DNA of 64,000 nt, taken from contig JABAKD010000007.1 in NCBI GenBank assembly GCA_012845835.1, forward strand, positions 5,967,358 to 6,031,357, in the 5' to 3' direction. This document shows, one piece after another, positions 48,325-60,919 of the stretch (position 1 is the stretch's first letter; every line of letters starts with the position of its first letter). Source of the stretch: Undaria pinnatifida. Taxonomy: Eukaryota > Sar > Phaeophyceae > Laminariales > Alariaceae. Both the position numbers and the translations under genes were made by a program. The notes below the pieces were generated by a model. That model searched no databases. It saw only the letters and a list, made by a program, of their open reading frames with translations, and was not told the DNA's origin.

Positions 48325-50838
48325 TCAAGTGTCCACGGCCGCGCCTCGCGATTCGTCTACGTTACGTTGTATTCCCCGAGGAAACGCACTGGCGATGTGA
48401 ACTTGCAAGCACCAAGAACCTCGTACGGCTCCCGTTGAAGTCGTGTAGAGCGCCGGGGGAAAAGGAAGTTTAATCGGTCCCGGGTCGTCCAGAAAGCGGA
48501 CCAGGTATACCATGTCCTCGGTAGTGCTCGCGCTGATTTTTCCAAGCCACCATAAACCATCGTCTCCCTGGTACCAAAAGTGGGTTCCCTTAGGGAGTAC
48601 TGTGTCGTGGTAGCGACGGAGCCAATCGGCGCGGGGAACACAGGCGTAGCCCAGCGCTAGAAAACGTTCCCCGTTGTTGCGGGAGAGCTCCCGCTGTGCC
48701 GCCCCGATCCGCATTCGGCGGTAGAGGCGGTTGGTTCGGCGGTGTTGGTCCGGGTTTCCGGCCCAATAACGCAAGATTTGGGAGCGGGAGAGGTGAAGAT
48801 CCATTTCCCGCTCCCAGGAGGGTTCGGAGAGTCCCGCCCAATGCGTCTTGTATAGCACCGCGATGACGCCACCTCGCCCCCGTACCGACTGATGACCAGT
48901 GATCTGCTCCACCTCCTCCAGCCGTTGGAGGGGAGTCGAAACGTCGTCTTGAGTGACGTGGTACGGTGGGGACTTCTTGGAAATTTGTTGAGCACAAACT
49001 GTGTCAGCCCCGCCGGCAGGTATTTGGGCATGTCCCCGCTGTCGAGGGGGTTGGCACAGGATTTGCAGCGCTCGATGGCCATACACCGACGAGCGTCCGA
49101 ACCAGGCAGGTCGGAAGGAAGATCCAAATAAAGGAGGTTGCTCCCGAGCGGCGAGCCGTCCGGGGTCTCGGCGGCGGAGCAGGGACCGACGTCCAGGACC
49201 TTGTATGGGCCCGTCCAGTTAAGCGCGAGTTTGGCCTTGAGTACCTTGGCGTCAGTGTTCGCCTTCACACCCAGGCGGATGTTAGACGCAGAATTGTATA
49301 CCCATGCCCAACCACCCACAGTGAAGTTAGGTGCCGGACGCAGCGCGTCGGCGAGGGCGGAGTTTCTGCGGTTAACACGGGAAACGGTGAGGGCGTGGTG
49401 TGCGCAGACAATGTCGTTCGCGCGCTTTTGTCGGTCGGTGGCCAAATCGCAATAGGCCAGGTGGTCACGGGTCAGACTCTGGTGTCCCACGACACCTGTG
49501 CGGTCGAAAATCGTCAGGGGGAGCCGTGGGAGTCTGCCCATGTGGACCTCGTTGGGCGCCAAACCCGTCGCCGCGCTGACAGAGTTGTTGTAAGCAAATT
49601 CCACGTGGGGCAGATGCAAGTCCCAGTCGTCTTGTCGCTCGTTGACGACCATAGCCAGCATTTGGGCCATAGTGTGATTTACCCGCTCAACGCCCCCGTT
49701 ACAGTTGGGATGATATGAGCTTGTAGCAAGCTTGTGTACACCTAACAGCCGATATACAGCTTGTGAAAGCTTGGAGCAGAACTGCAGCCCGTTGTCCGAG
49801 AGTATGGTGCGCGGGCACCCCCACAAGGGGATGTATTGGTTCACCAGGATATTGGCTGTACCTTCCGCGGTGAACTCAGCGGCAGTGACGGGGAACATGT
49901 CGGCCCGACAACTGAAGCGATCGGTGAACAGCAGGATGTAGGTGTTGCCTCGTGGTGTGACCGGACGGGGGCCGACGTAGTCAACACTGACGGCGATACC
50001 TGGACCTTCCGGCAGGGGCATTGTGATGATGGGGCTAGCGGACAGTCAGCCGTGGGGTTTTCTGCGCTTGGCACTTCAAGCAGTGGCGAAGCCACCACCG
50101 GGTGCACACACTCGTGCCAATCCACCAATAAAAACGCTCCAGCATGCGCAACGTGTGCGTGGTGCCAAGGTGGCAGGAGGCCGTCGAGCGGCGAGCTTGC
50201 ATGATCCAAGGGCGCATGAGCAGGGGAACGTAGATGCGAACTGGCTCGTCGTTTAGCAAGCAAGCAGCTCGCCCCACAGAGTTCGGTTTGTCAGACATTG
50301 TTGGCGGGAGTGTCGGGTTACGGACGAGTAGGACAAAGTCGTCGTCGGTTGTATGTAGTCGACCCTTACCCGCCAGCTCCTGGATGTCTGAGAGGGAGGG
50401 ACGCCTGTGCAAGAGGTAGCACGCCAAAAAGTCGGGCGGCAGGACCGATGTCCGGCCGATAGAAACGTAACGCATCATGGCGTGGCACGTCGGCTCAGCG
50501 TGCTGCTCTCGCTTCCAATCGCCATGTGAGTAACGTGCGACGGAATCAGCGAAACGCAACTCAGCAGCGTTGCGAAGGGCGTCCGGCCTTGTATATGCGG
50601 TCGGCGTGCCACCAGGAGAAGGCGTGAGCCGTAAGAGAGGAGTTCCCATATAGGCTCTGCGTGGTCGCGGTCGGACGGTAGTGGCACCGTGCGGACCGGC
50701 GAGTCGACAAGAGCAGGGGTCGTGGCAGTCGACGGGGTCGGCCGCGGCCGTGGGACTCACGGCGGGGTTGTACCTCGTCTGGAGGATGGCCGAGGGGCCC
50801 CGCCGAGCTCGAATCCATAATCTACAGCGGGGGTGCAT
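48325..50838 (-). pseudogene. Gypsy fossil: integrase with chromodomain and Tudor-like domain
   Basis: Reading on the - strand, 50035-50250 carries an H2C2-type zinc-binding integrase N-terminus. About 49540-50021 carries the catalytic core with the DD35E spacing (motifs VDYVGP, LSDNGLQ, GGVERVNH). About 48760-48920 resembles a chromodomain (WEREMDLHLSRSQILRYW). About 48396-48590 resembles a Tudor/Agenet-type fold (DGLWWLGK, VRFLDDPGP). Chromodomains on integrase C-termini are known in chromoviruses and bias insertion to heterochromatin. The region is treated as a fossil. Confidence 0.85.
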
Positions 50839-51224
50839 TTCCTGTTGTTGTCGCTGTTAGTCGGCACGTCGTCGACGACGGAGGGGCTGGAGTGCCAAGC
50901 ATGGCGGAGACGGACACAGTCGAACCGGTGGTCGCGGCGGGGGCCGTCTCCTGTAAAGAACTCCGGGATAGATAAGTCGGCTGTGCGATGGGCGTCGCTG
51001 CAGCCAGGGCTTCTGCGGAGCCCGTGCCGCCCTCGATGGGTATGGCAAAAACCGAAGCAAAAACAGTGTCGGCGGCAGGTGAAATCGACCCGCGGCCGGT
51101 ACAGCCTTCGGTAGTGGCGACGAAGGCAGAAACACGAGCGACGAATCTCCCCGGGGAAACAGAAAGGCCGTCAATCCTTATACGTGGCTCGTGTGTGCGA
51201 AAATCGTAAAAGGCGGTAGAGGTG

Positions 51225-51385
51225 AGAGGGAGCCCACCCAAGGCAGCATGTTCGGTGCGGGGCACGAGCCCACCCCAGACAGTGCTTTCGGCGAGGGGTT
51301 CGAGTCTACCCAAAGCAGTGCTTTCGGTGTGGGGCACGAGCCCATCCAAGACAGTGCTTTTGGCGAGGGGCCCGAGTCCACCCGA
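51225..51385. repeat. 36-bp tandem repeat in gypsy
   Basis: About four units around CAGTGCTTTCGG, with starts 36 bp apart (51245, 51281, 51317, 51353). Confidence 0.85.
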
Positions 51386-52629
51386 ACCGACTCCTGGGAT
51401 CGGCGAGGAGGGAGCGCGCAGCCCGCGGGTCCGTAGGAGGTAGATACCGCTATCTCCAAAGGGGTTGGGGCTTGTTAACCCCACGAGGTTGATATTTTTT
51501 TCAAACCACTGCGGTTGTACTCCGTAGCGGCTCTGGAAAACGGCCGGAAAAATCGGCGATGCCCTTGGCGCTGCCTTTGCGGTACTCGAGTGTGCAATCG
51601 AACGCGGTGACGAACTCAAGCTACCGCTGGACTCGTGCATTGAGGGTCCCCACTTTGCCAATGCTCTCCTGTGTCTTGTGGCCGCAGGATATGCGGAACT
51701 TTGTTCCCCTCAGTATCCTCGGAGGCGTTTGGGAACCCAAGCAATGCTGCCGGTCCCCAAATCTATAGGAGTCCAGTGCCTCTTCGAGTCGAGGGTTGCT
51801 CGACTGATATACGCGATTTTCATAGTGAACAAAACGTCGTCCAGCGTCACAGTACCCTCGACGAAACAGGGGCAGTGTTCTGACATCGCAAGGTCAGGGC
51901 CGACGCTAGAAGCTATCTCCACAACTTCACGGCTTTTCATTGGCCAACGCGCCCGAGAAATAGGTCGGAAACGCCGAAGGGGAAGCTTTGCGAGCGCTGG
52001 CCGTGTGAACGGTCCGGTTGCGGCGCGGACGAGATTTCTTGGTTCTTGCACTCGCAGTGCAGGTGCGGAACCGACTAGGGGAGGCCGGGTGCGCCGACCC
52101 GGTCTCATTGTCGCAAATAGCTGCGCGAACGGCAGAAAGTGCCTCACCGAGCAAGTTTTTCCTCTCCCCTGGCATGGGTTGTTGGCCCTGGGACCATCCG
52201 CCCGGAGACCAATGTCCCACACTGGGTTCAGAGGGCTGGATTCAGCCAGAAGCTTGTTGTCAGAGCTCAAAAGATAATTTTTCATGGCTGGGTTCTGCGT
52301 AAATTTTGGCGTAGGTGCCAGGTGACACGGCGTTTTGCTTCTCCCTGTCCCCAACAGCGGAATCAAAGTTGCCCACGCCTCGACCGATGCGTTTGCGTGT
52401 GCTTGGACGAGGCGACGACATAATGAGCCCCACTGCTCGATGGTCTTGCAAAAACTTGGTCTTTTCGGCCATCATGTCTAGCCCCGCGCAAGAATATGGC
52501 ACATCGTCCACGGCAAACGACGAAGGGCACCACGGTGGAAAATAGGATTGGGACTGCCAGAATAACACCATTTTGTCTGTGGAGTATTCGAGAGAAGGGT
52601 CAAACACCGTGTTGGTTTGGGGCTGCAAT

Positions 52630-53200
52630 GTCCCCGTCCGGGAACACCAGGCCTCGGGAGCACGACGCGGATCCGAACCCGTGATATCTCGCCTCGGGTC
52701 TTTCATCGTTCGTTGGCGGAAAAGCGCGAGAATCCGCTCTAACTGCGCCCGAAAAATGGCAAAAACCGACGGTGCCAACCCGTCGGTAGCCTCGTTGGAC
52801 ATTTGTGGGTCAGCAATGTCCCCTTCTGGGAACACCAGTCCTCGGCTATTTGGGCCTGTAATGTCCCCTTGTGGGAGCACCAGGCCTCGGGAGCAACATG
52901 CGAGTCCGAACCTGGGGTTTCTCGCCTCGGGTCCTCCTCACTCGCTGGCGGAAACTCGTAAGAAGCCGCCCTCATTACACCCGAAAAAGAGTCCAACACC
53001 GACGGTGCCAACCCGTCGGTAGCCTCGTTGGGCATTTGGGTCTGTAATGTCCCCCTCTGGGAACACCAGTCCTCGGCTCTTTGGGCCTGTAGTGTCCCCC
53101 TCAGGAACACCAGGCCTCGGGAGCACGACGCGAGTCCGAACCCACGGTTTCTCGCGCCGTGGCCTCTTCGCTCTTTGGCGTATAATAGCAAGAAAACTGC
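52630..53200. repeat. 231-bp tandem repeat in gypsy
   Basis: CACCAGGCCTCGGGAGCA recurs near 52645, 52877 and 53108, giving about two and a half units. Confidence 0.88.
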
Positions 53201-54500
53201 TCTAACTGAACCCGAAGGGGCAGGGGCTCTGAGCTGTTTCTGCTTGACGAGAGGCGCGATTCTTCCGTAAAATTACGGGAATAGCGTCCAGCTGATCAGG
53301 CTGGAGGCCGTGGAGTCACCACTGGCCCGTCGCGCAGTGTCGGATCTTCTTCCTGTGCCACTGGGGCAGACGTAGCCTGAAACACGTGGGTTAGCGTGTT
53401 AAAAGACGAAGCAGGGTCCGTAAACCCTGTGGGCGTCTTCTGGAGCGGAGCTCAGGCAAGGTAATATTATTTTTACCCGAGGAGGCTCTCTTCCGTTATG
53501 TCTCGTGGAGAAGGGAGACGAGGTAGCTAATCTTGTCGACTCCTCCTTGATGGAAAAAAGGACAGAGCGTCCGCTGTTATCGCGAGCAAACACCGGATCG
53601 AGCCTCGCAAAAGATCTCGGTGTTGTAGTGTTGGCCTTCCCACACCTCAAATCGACCGCCACCTCGTGGTCAGAAAAATTGTTTCGAGGGTCGACCGCCC
53701 CACACCTCAAACCGACCGCCACCGCCTGGTCAGGGAGAGGGGGGGATGAACACATACGCGTAAAAAGGCGACGCGCCGTCACCGCAGCTATATTGTTGCG
53801 CGGCGCGTGCCTTGGGGGGGGAGCGCGCAAAGCGCAGGCTCCCGTGCCATGTTTGATGGGGGCGACGTTTGGAGCGCGTACCCCCATTGCTGAGTTCATG
53901 CCGCGGCTGAGGGAAACGGCGCCGGAAGCGTGGTTCCCGTTGACGAACTCAGACCATGACCGAAGGGAACGTCGCTGAAAGCGCGCGTTCTCGCCGTCAA
54001 AAGAGAAAGAAAATAAAAAATTACCTGGCTGGAGGAAACCACGCTTGAAGCGCTAGTTCCCGCCGCCGGTACTACGCCGTGAGAATCGTCCGCAGACGGC
54101 GTAGGAGCCCGTGGGCTCTTGGCAGAGGCAATCTGTGCTGCGTTACTGGACAGGCTAGCAACAGAACACGAGTATCTTCTGAAAACGAAATAGGTACCCC
54201 CCGACAGTGTTGTCGACGGTGCCGTACCGCCGTCGAGCTGTCGATTGCCGTTACGGAATGTGCCAGGTTGGCGCGCAAATTTATTTTCGCCCGGGTTGTG
54301 GGCGGCTCCAAAGCGCATTCGAGGAGCAGGAGCGGGGGCAGAAGAAGCGGGCGAGCGCAGGATACCACCATGGTGATCCGACGTGTATGTGGTATCGTTG
54401 TAACAGTTTACTTGGCCCTGATCCTGAAAGATGGCGACGATTTTTCTTGTGGTTGTTTGGGCGAGAGGATTTGTCGTCTCGGCGGTAGCAGATCATGCGT

Positions 54501-56600
54501 GTTTGTCAACGTCGGTGCGCGTTATCGTCGCCAAGTTGGCCTAGTTCAGGGTTCAAGCAGCCACTCGCGGTAATATAAGGATGCCTACAATGCTTGAAGG
54601 AATGGTTGTCTTCGTGGCAGTTGAGGCAAAGCCTCCGGTTTTCCCGGAGGGCATTAGCGCGAGGTGAAAGGAGGCCGCTCCAAAGGGGAGGGTCGTCTGT
54701 CTTAAACGAGGCCTTAACGGCGAAACCTTCTGCATAATGATGCTCTTCTAGTGGCCAGCAGTTCGATGTGTGGTCAAGCCAAGGGTCAGATGAATCATCG
54801 ATGGGCATGGCAGTTGAATGATGGCTCGATCCCGTGTGCCACGAAAGCGACTGGGACGGCACTCGGCCCTGGCCGCGCCCATGATCTGCGGGCCGGGGCC
54901 CCGACAGGGCGCATGACCGCGCTCCCGTCGAAAAAACAGGGAGAGAAAAAAATGTTTCGCCGTTGACGGCAGGTGTCTTTTTAGTCACTAAAAGCCCGCC
55001 ACATAGCATCCAACGAGGCGTATGGCCGCGGGTTTGTTGCCTGTGAACCAGGGTACAACGCAGGCAGGAGAGCCGGAAATTGCTCATTCGCCGCCACCCG
55101 AACCACCTCCAACACCACATCCGTTCCCGGAGACAAAACACGCTCACTCCGCGTAGCGGTCGGCATAAGTACGCGAAACTCCACTGAAATCAGAAAAGGC
55201 ATGCCGTTACACATTCCAAAAGTATGCAACGTAATGTAGCCCTCCTCCGTGTCAACCCCGTCGAAGTGCGTGATCAGCAGACGCAACAGGAGGGTGAAAG
55301 CCTCAGGCAGATGCTCCTCCTGCCATGGCTCTTGACAATTTTTGCCTGCTACCACGACCACCTCGCTGTGGTACGTGCTCGAGAACGAAGACGAGCGGGA
55401 GGAGGTTGACGAGCCGTCCCACGCTGAACGTCCTCTCGCGCCATTCCTCTGCCAGAGCGGCGGCCAACTGCCCCGGTTGTTGGACCGAAGTTGCCCCCTC
55501 GGCGGCGCCCTCAGGCACACCAGCACCCGATGCGCTGTCACCCCCGCGGCGGTGGTGGTGGTCGCCACCCCCACCATTTTTGCCGCCACCCACACAGTTG
55601 CGGTCCCCGCGGTCGCGACTGTCGCGACATTTTCCCCGGTTTCGTTCTGCCAACTCTTCCTCCGGGGTCCGGCCAAAAGACAGGGTCGGGGTCCTCGTCG
55701 TGGGCTATCAGCAGGGCCTTGACGAGGGCAAGGGTCGGGGCGGCTCTCGTCTGTCTAGCATAGGGCGTACAATCCACGCGAGCCCAGGCCGCTTCCATTG
55801 AGGACGTCCGCTTGCCGCGACGCCGGCCTCTCTGACGAGAGGAGGGCGCAGGCCGTTTCCACCACCGCGGGTCGCCAACGCTGAGGAGAAGTCTACCCGC
55901 GGTACAGGCGCCATGCACGCGACGATGCCCGTGAAGAAGGCGTCGTTCCCGGGTCGTGGTCGCTGGAGTGCGACACCCTGCGGGCGCGACGAAGGCAAGG
56001 GGCCGCGTTAGCTCCCGCCGCAGCCGACGCAACTGATTGAGCGAGGGCTTGTTGCGCCCTCTTCGCAACCAGGGACGACTCCCGCGCAGCGGTCTTCGCC
56101 TGCTCGATATCTTCGTCAAACCGACGTCGGCGTGCTATCGTCTGGTTGGCGTCGTCGAGCGCCCGCTGGGCCCGCGCCGCCGCGTATGCCAAGTCCAAGG
56201 GGGCGGCATGGGCGCCCCGGTCCCGGGAGCTCTGGGGGTGGCGCTCTGTCGAGCGCGGAGAGCCCAGATGGCGGCGGTGGTGCCCTGTCGAGCGCGGGGG
56301 GGGCAGCTGGTGGCGCTCCCCCGGGGCTGGCGAGAGCTGGCGTCGAGACACTCCCGAGTCCGGTGGGGGTTGGTCCGTCTTCTTAGCGCGAACCAGCGAT
56401 CGACCCGCTTGGTTGGTGGGAACGGGTGGAGGTATGGTGCTCCGTCTTCTGTCTCGTCAACGGAACCCGCCACCGGTGGTTCCCCCCGTCTCGAGTCGCG
56501 GCATCTCGAGCGAGCTCTCCCTGTCTCGTGGGCATCCAGGTTGGGGTGCGTGGAAGACCTCAGCCAGCCCCGAGTAGCCCCCATCGTCACTGGTGGACAT
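54501..56600 (-). pseudogene. Gypsy fossil: Gag-like region
   Basis: On the - strand a CCHC zinc knuckle, C-x2-C-x4-H-x4-C, lies at about 54590-54630, as in Gag nucleocapsids. Upstream (54981-56590) is Gly/Ala/Arg/Pro-rich sequence, likely matrix/capsid. The assignment rests on position and the knuckle only. Confidence 0.6.
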
Positions 56601-57055
56601 GGTGCCTAGGTGTAATGAAGGGGGGGGGGGGGATTAGGAACGACGCGTGAAGAAGCTATGGAGACAGATAAATTGTTGTGGTGTTCCTGCTCCAAGGAGC
56701 GGTACATCTGTGTTTCAGCAAACAGCAACAATATGGGCCTTGAATTCGTCCAGCCTCAGTGATGGTCGCAGCCACGTCAACTAGCCGTATAAGAGGAGTA
56801 CAGCAGTAACAAGGTACCAATCATCATAACCGCAACATAAGAGCAGCGCCCAGTCTCACCGCAGGGTATATGGGTAACGCCCGCGCGAACCGCAGTACAA
56901 GGAGCCAAAACTGGGCAGCATTGACCCTAACCGCAGTGCAGGGGGTGCAACACAGTAAGGGTACGTCTGCAGCCATCGCACTTAAACAGGCATCATTCAA
57001 CCTAGGCGGGGGGAGGTAGCACAGAAAAGCGTCGCCCAAAAAGCCCACGCTCATC
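56601..57055. other. Gypsy leader, proximal part
   Basis: Noncoding-looking sequence between the Gag-like region and the 83-bp array. It has a G-run near 56620-56632 and CCGCAGT-rich words resembling array units. Confidence 0.5.
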
Positions 57056-58610
57056 GGACCAAAACAGGCAGCATTTACCCTAGGTGTAGTGTAGGGGTTA
57101 TCACAATAAAGGTTCGCCCAACACGCCGACGCTCATCGCACCAAAACAGGCAGCATTTACCGTAGGTGTAGTGTAGAGGTGGAAGCACAGTGTAAGATCG
57201 CCCAACACGCTGACACTCAGCGCACCAAAACGGGCAGCATTTACCCTAGGTGTAGTGTGGGGGGGGAGCACAGTGAAAGGTCACCCAACACGCTGACACT
57301 CGTCGCACCAAAACAGGCAGCATTTAACCTAGGTGTAGTGTGGGGGGGGAGCACAGTGAAATGTCACCCAACACGCTGACACTCGTCGCACCAAAACAGG
57401 CAGCATTTACCCTAGGTGTAGTGTAGAGGTGGAAGCACAGTGTAAGATCGCCCAATACGCTGACACTCATCGCACCAAAACGGGCAGCATTTACCCTGGG
57501 TGTAGTGTAGGGGTGGAAGCACAGTGTAAGATCGCCCAGCACGCTGACACTCATCGCACCAAAACGGGCAGCATTTACCCTAGGTGTAGTTTAGGGGGGG
57601 GAGCACAGTGGAAGGTCACCCAATACGCTGACACTCGTCGCACTAAAACAGGCAGCATTTACCCTAGGTGTAGTGTAGGGGTGGAAGCACAGTGTAAGAT
57701 CGCCCAACACGCTGACACTCATCGCACCAAAACCGGCAGCATTTACCCTAGGTGTAGTGTAGGGGGGGGAGCACAGTGAAAGGTCACCTAACACGCTGAC
57801 ACTCGTCGCACCAAAACAGGCAGCATTTAACCTAGGTGTAGTGTAGGGGTGGAGACACAGTGTAAGATCGCCCGACACGCTGACACTCAGCGCACCAAAA
57901 CGGGCAGCATTTACCCTAGGTGCAGTGTAGGGGGGGGAGCACAGTGAAAGGTCACCCCACACGCTGACACTCGTCGCACCAAAACAGGCAGCATTTAACC
58001 TAGGTGTAGTGTAGGGGTGGAAGCACAGTGTAAAATCGTCCAACACGCTGACACTCATCGCACCAAAACGGGCAGCATTTACCCTAGGTGTAGTGTAGGA
58101 TCGCCCACCACGCTGACACTCAGCGCACCGAAACGGGCAGCATTTAACCTAGGTGTAGTGTAGGGGGGGGAGCACAGTGGAAGGTCACCCAACACGCTGA
58201 CACTCGTCGCACCAAAACGGGCAGCATTTAACCTAGGTGTAGTGTAGGGGTGGAAGCACAGTGTAAGATCGCCCAACACGCTGACACTCATCGCACCAAA
58301 ACGGGCAGCATTTACCCTAGGTGTAGTGTAGGGGGGGGGCACAGTGAAAGGTCACCCAACACGCTGACACTCGTCGCACCAAAACGGGCAGCATTTAACC
58401 TAGGTGTAGTGTAGGGGTGGAGGCACAGTGTAAGATCGCCCAACACGCTGACACTCATCGCACTAAAACGGGCAGCATTTACCCTAGGTGTAGTGTAGGG
58501 GGGAAGCACAGTGAAAGGTCACCCAACACGCTGACACTCGTCGCACCAAAACGGGCAGCATTTACCCTAGGTGCAGTGTAGGGGGGGAGCACAGTGAAGG
58601 ATCGCGCAGC
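57056..58610. repeat. 83-bp tandem array in the gypsy leader
   Basis: About 19 units of 82-84 bp sharing GGCAGCATTTACCCTAGG, TGTAGTGTAGGGG and ACGCTGACACTC (gcattt starts at 57071, 57153, 57237 and so on). One unit near 58072-58137 is shortened to about 66 bp. The open peptides across it repeat with the DNA and are not taken as coding. The array sits between the 5' LTR and the Gag-like region of the element. Confidence 0.95.
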
Positions 58611-60645
58611 CAACCGTATAAAAATGGGCAGCATCTGCCCCCACAGCAGTAGTGTGGTGGGGGGTAGGACAGTATACGTTCGCGCACCAACCGTATATAA
58701 AAAAAAACGGGCAGTATAACCCCCCCAAACAAAGTGGTTTCCCCCGACCGCACTGAAGGGGGACGGTCGCGCCTGCAGTAGTGCTGATTGCTGCAGTATC
58801 ACTGCTGTGTTGACAGGTAACGGTAATTTCAACCGCACCAAGATGGGTAGTGTAGTACCAACACCAGCTGTAGAAAAATGTGCACGCCCACAGTCGAATA
58901 GAAAGGCTGTTTGCCCCCAAAGGTACCGCATTGAACGGGCTGTTCTCCACTGCACTAGTAAAAACTGTGAAGCGCAGTATCTCCGCGAACTGTGTAGTAA
59001 GCGCTCTGTAACGGGCAGTAGCTGTCCGAACATGTGCAGAGAAGAAGAAAAACAAATTCCAGCGTAGACCCTAGCAATATCGTGAAGGGCAGCACATGTA
59101 CGGGCAGGAAGACGGCCTAACGCCCGGACAGCTGAAAAAAAAATCCGTACCCACTCCCACCGATAAAGGGACAGTTACGTTGACAGCAGTGCAGAGTGCC
59201 GCACGGTCACAGCTGTGCATACACAGAAAGTGGTATTATAGTCCCCGCGTACCCATGAATGGGAGAATATAGGGCATCGCACACACCAACAGCCTTGCCC
59301 AAAAAGCCAGCACAGAGTTTCAGCGTTCACTAGGTTCAAGTTTTAGTCACGGAGGGGCCAGGACGAAAAAAAAACCTCTCGAATCGAACTTGCAAGGAGC
59401 ACTCGCACAGCAGTGGGGGGTGTCAGAGCTGCGGTGCTGTAACTGTGGACGCTGGGACAGTGAAGGGTCGAGCTATGTGGTGTATGTGCAGGAGCAAAGT
59501 AGGCGGCTTGGCTGCTGTACAGTGACTTCTACAGCAGAGAATCCGGCGGTATATGGCAGGCATCGACAGCGAGCCCATTGTGCTGCACTGTAGTTGGCAC
59601 CTCTGCAAAAATGATGGTGGTTGAAGCTACGCGACGGACAGCAGTAGTGGAACGCTGTTGATCGAGAAAGATCGGAGAGAGGTCCGAGGTGCCAAATTCG
59701 TAGCTTGTACTGATTTCGGCAGAAAGGGGGCACAAGGGCAGCTGCTTGTTCGACGCACAAGAATGATCGACGTATGTTCTGAAACCCATACGATAACGCG
59801 TGTACTGGAAAATACGCCAAACGAAAAAGCCCAAACATTCCACGAGCACCGCCTGTTTCTTCCCAGGTAGATCACAAGGAAGGAGCCCCGACATGAGCTC
59901 CTACAGCACGGTGCCCGTAGTCCAAGGGGGTCCCGCGAAGGACGGTCTGGCACCGACCGCAAGGATGTGCTGGGCGATGGGCGGTCTCAGCGAGCGAAGT
60001 CCCCTTCGAATGTCATTCGAAGGGTTAATTCCAGTATGCTTGTCCGTGGCATGTCGTGCATATGCCTCCGAGCCCCAAAGCGCGAAAAAAAAGTACGAGT
60101 CGATGGCCGATCTTGGGGCTTGTGCTGGCAACTCGCGGATATGTGCTGTGCAACATGCCGGGAGAGCGCGGAGCAAACAAGTCTGATGGGTGGGGCTCGG
60201 GCAGTTCCACTGCGGAGTGGTCTATGACCAGCTGGCGGTGAACTGATGCGGCCAAAGGCCGGGACGAGGGGTGTGCTCCGAAGAGCAGTGTCGTCCGCCC
60301 GTACTCGGAAAGTGTCCTCTGTGTGGTGCGTGCCCAGCAACCAACAGGAGGGACCAAAATTCGAGACGAGGAGTGTGCTCCGCAGAGCAGAGTCGTCCGC
60401 AGGTACTTGGAAGGTGTCGTCCGTGTGGTACGTGCGCGGCGACCAACAGGAGGGGCCCCTGCCATCTCACTGCTGTTGTGGTCGCCGTTGTAGGAGGAAG
60501 GGCGCTCCCTCCATTGAGAAGCCACCCGAGAAGGAACAGGGGTTGTGGGCTCGATGGAAAGCAAAAGCAAATTCGCTACGAAAAAAAAATCGGAGAGACC
60601 GGAAGAACGCTGCTACAATAGCATATCAAGCTCGACGACGCGACA
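58611..60645. other. Gypsy leader, LTR-proximal part
   Basis: About 2 kb with no recognised protein. It contains GCCAACCGTATA-type words near 58606 and 58687, and a 103-bp tandem pair near 60256-60460 (GAGGRGTGTGCTCCG). Confidence 0.55.
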
Positions 60646-60915
60646 TGTGAAATTAATAGGTGGGGGACACAGAGTGCCCCCTGCAGGTCTGCCAATTGAG
60701 CAGGTCCTCGGAGAGTACTCACTTTTGTTCCTTCGTAGAGATGTAGCTTTATTCGTTTCCACCAGAGCCCGGGATAGCTTCTGAGATCGGAGGCACGTGC
60801 CTCCGATCTTATTCCTAACTTCCCCGAACATAAACCGCCAACCTTATCATACGAAACCCATTCAAATGATCTCAAATTCGGATACCTACAGGCCTTTCGA
60901 GGCCGTATCTTAACA
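60646..60915 (-). repeat. Gypsy LTR (5' by transcription)
   Basis: 270 bp, partner of 47212-47480. The primer-binding site expected just inside it (- strand, starting TGTCGCGTCGTCG) is not an obvious TGG-type tRNA complement. Confidence 0.95.
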
Positions 60916-60919
60916 GTTA

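Larger units (their letters stand above)
50839..54500 (-). pseudogene. Gypsy fossil: decayed middle region with internal repeats
   Basis: The protease, reverse transcriptase and RNase H should lie here. Only an RNase H-like C-terminal trace near 51.5-51.7 kb is suggestive. It includes a 36-bp tandem repeat (51225-51385) and a 231-bp tandem repeat (52630-53200). Confidence 0.55.
47212..60915 (-). mobile_element. Ty3/gypsy chromodomain LTR retrotransposon, 13.7 kb
   Basis: LTRs of 269 and 270 bp (TG...CA) bound the element, and GTTA lies on both sides (47208-47211, 60916-60919). Transcription is leftward: a polypurine-type tract (AGGGTGGG on the - strand) adjoins the LTR at 47481. Recognised parts from 5' to 3' are a long leader with an 83-bp tandem array, a Gag-like region with a CCHC knuckle, a poorly preserved middle, an integrase with zinc-finger and DD35E core, a chromodomain and a Tudor-like domain. 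No complete reverse transcriptase was seen. The LTRs differ by about 3%, so the insertion is fairly recent. The copy is broken, with several breaks. Confidence 0.93.

Noticed and set aside
48966-50204. Long + strand frames over the gypsy integrase
   Set aside because: Antisense shadows of the - strand integrase region in GC-rich DNA.
57179-58509. Repetitive proteins (GSIYPRCSV..., TPRVNAARFGA...) across the 83-bp array
   Set aside because: Frames stay open on both strands only within the tandem DNA. Unit lengths vary between 82 and 84 bp and shift the frame.
57056-58610. CRISPR array
   Set aside because: The whole 83-bp unit is conserved, so there are no unique spacers, and the context is a eukaryotic retroelement.
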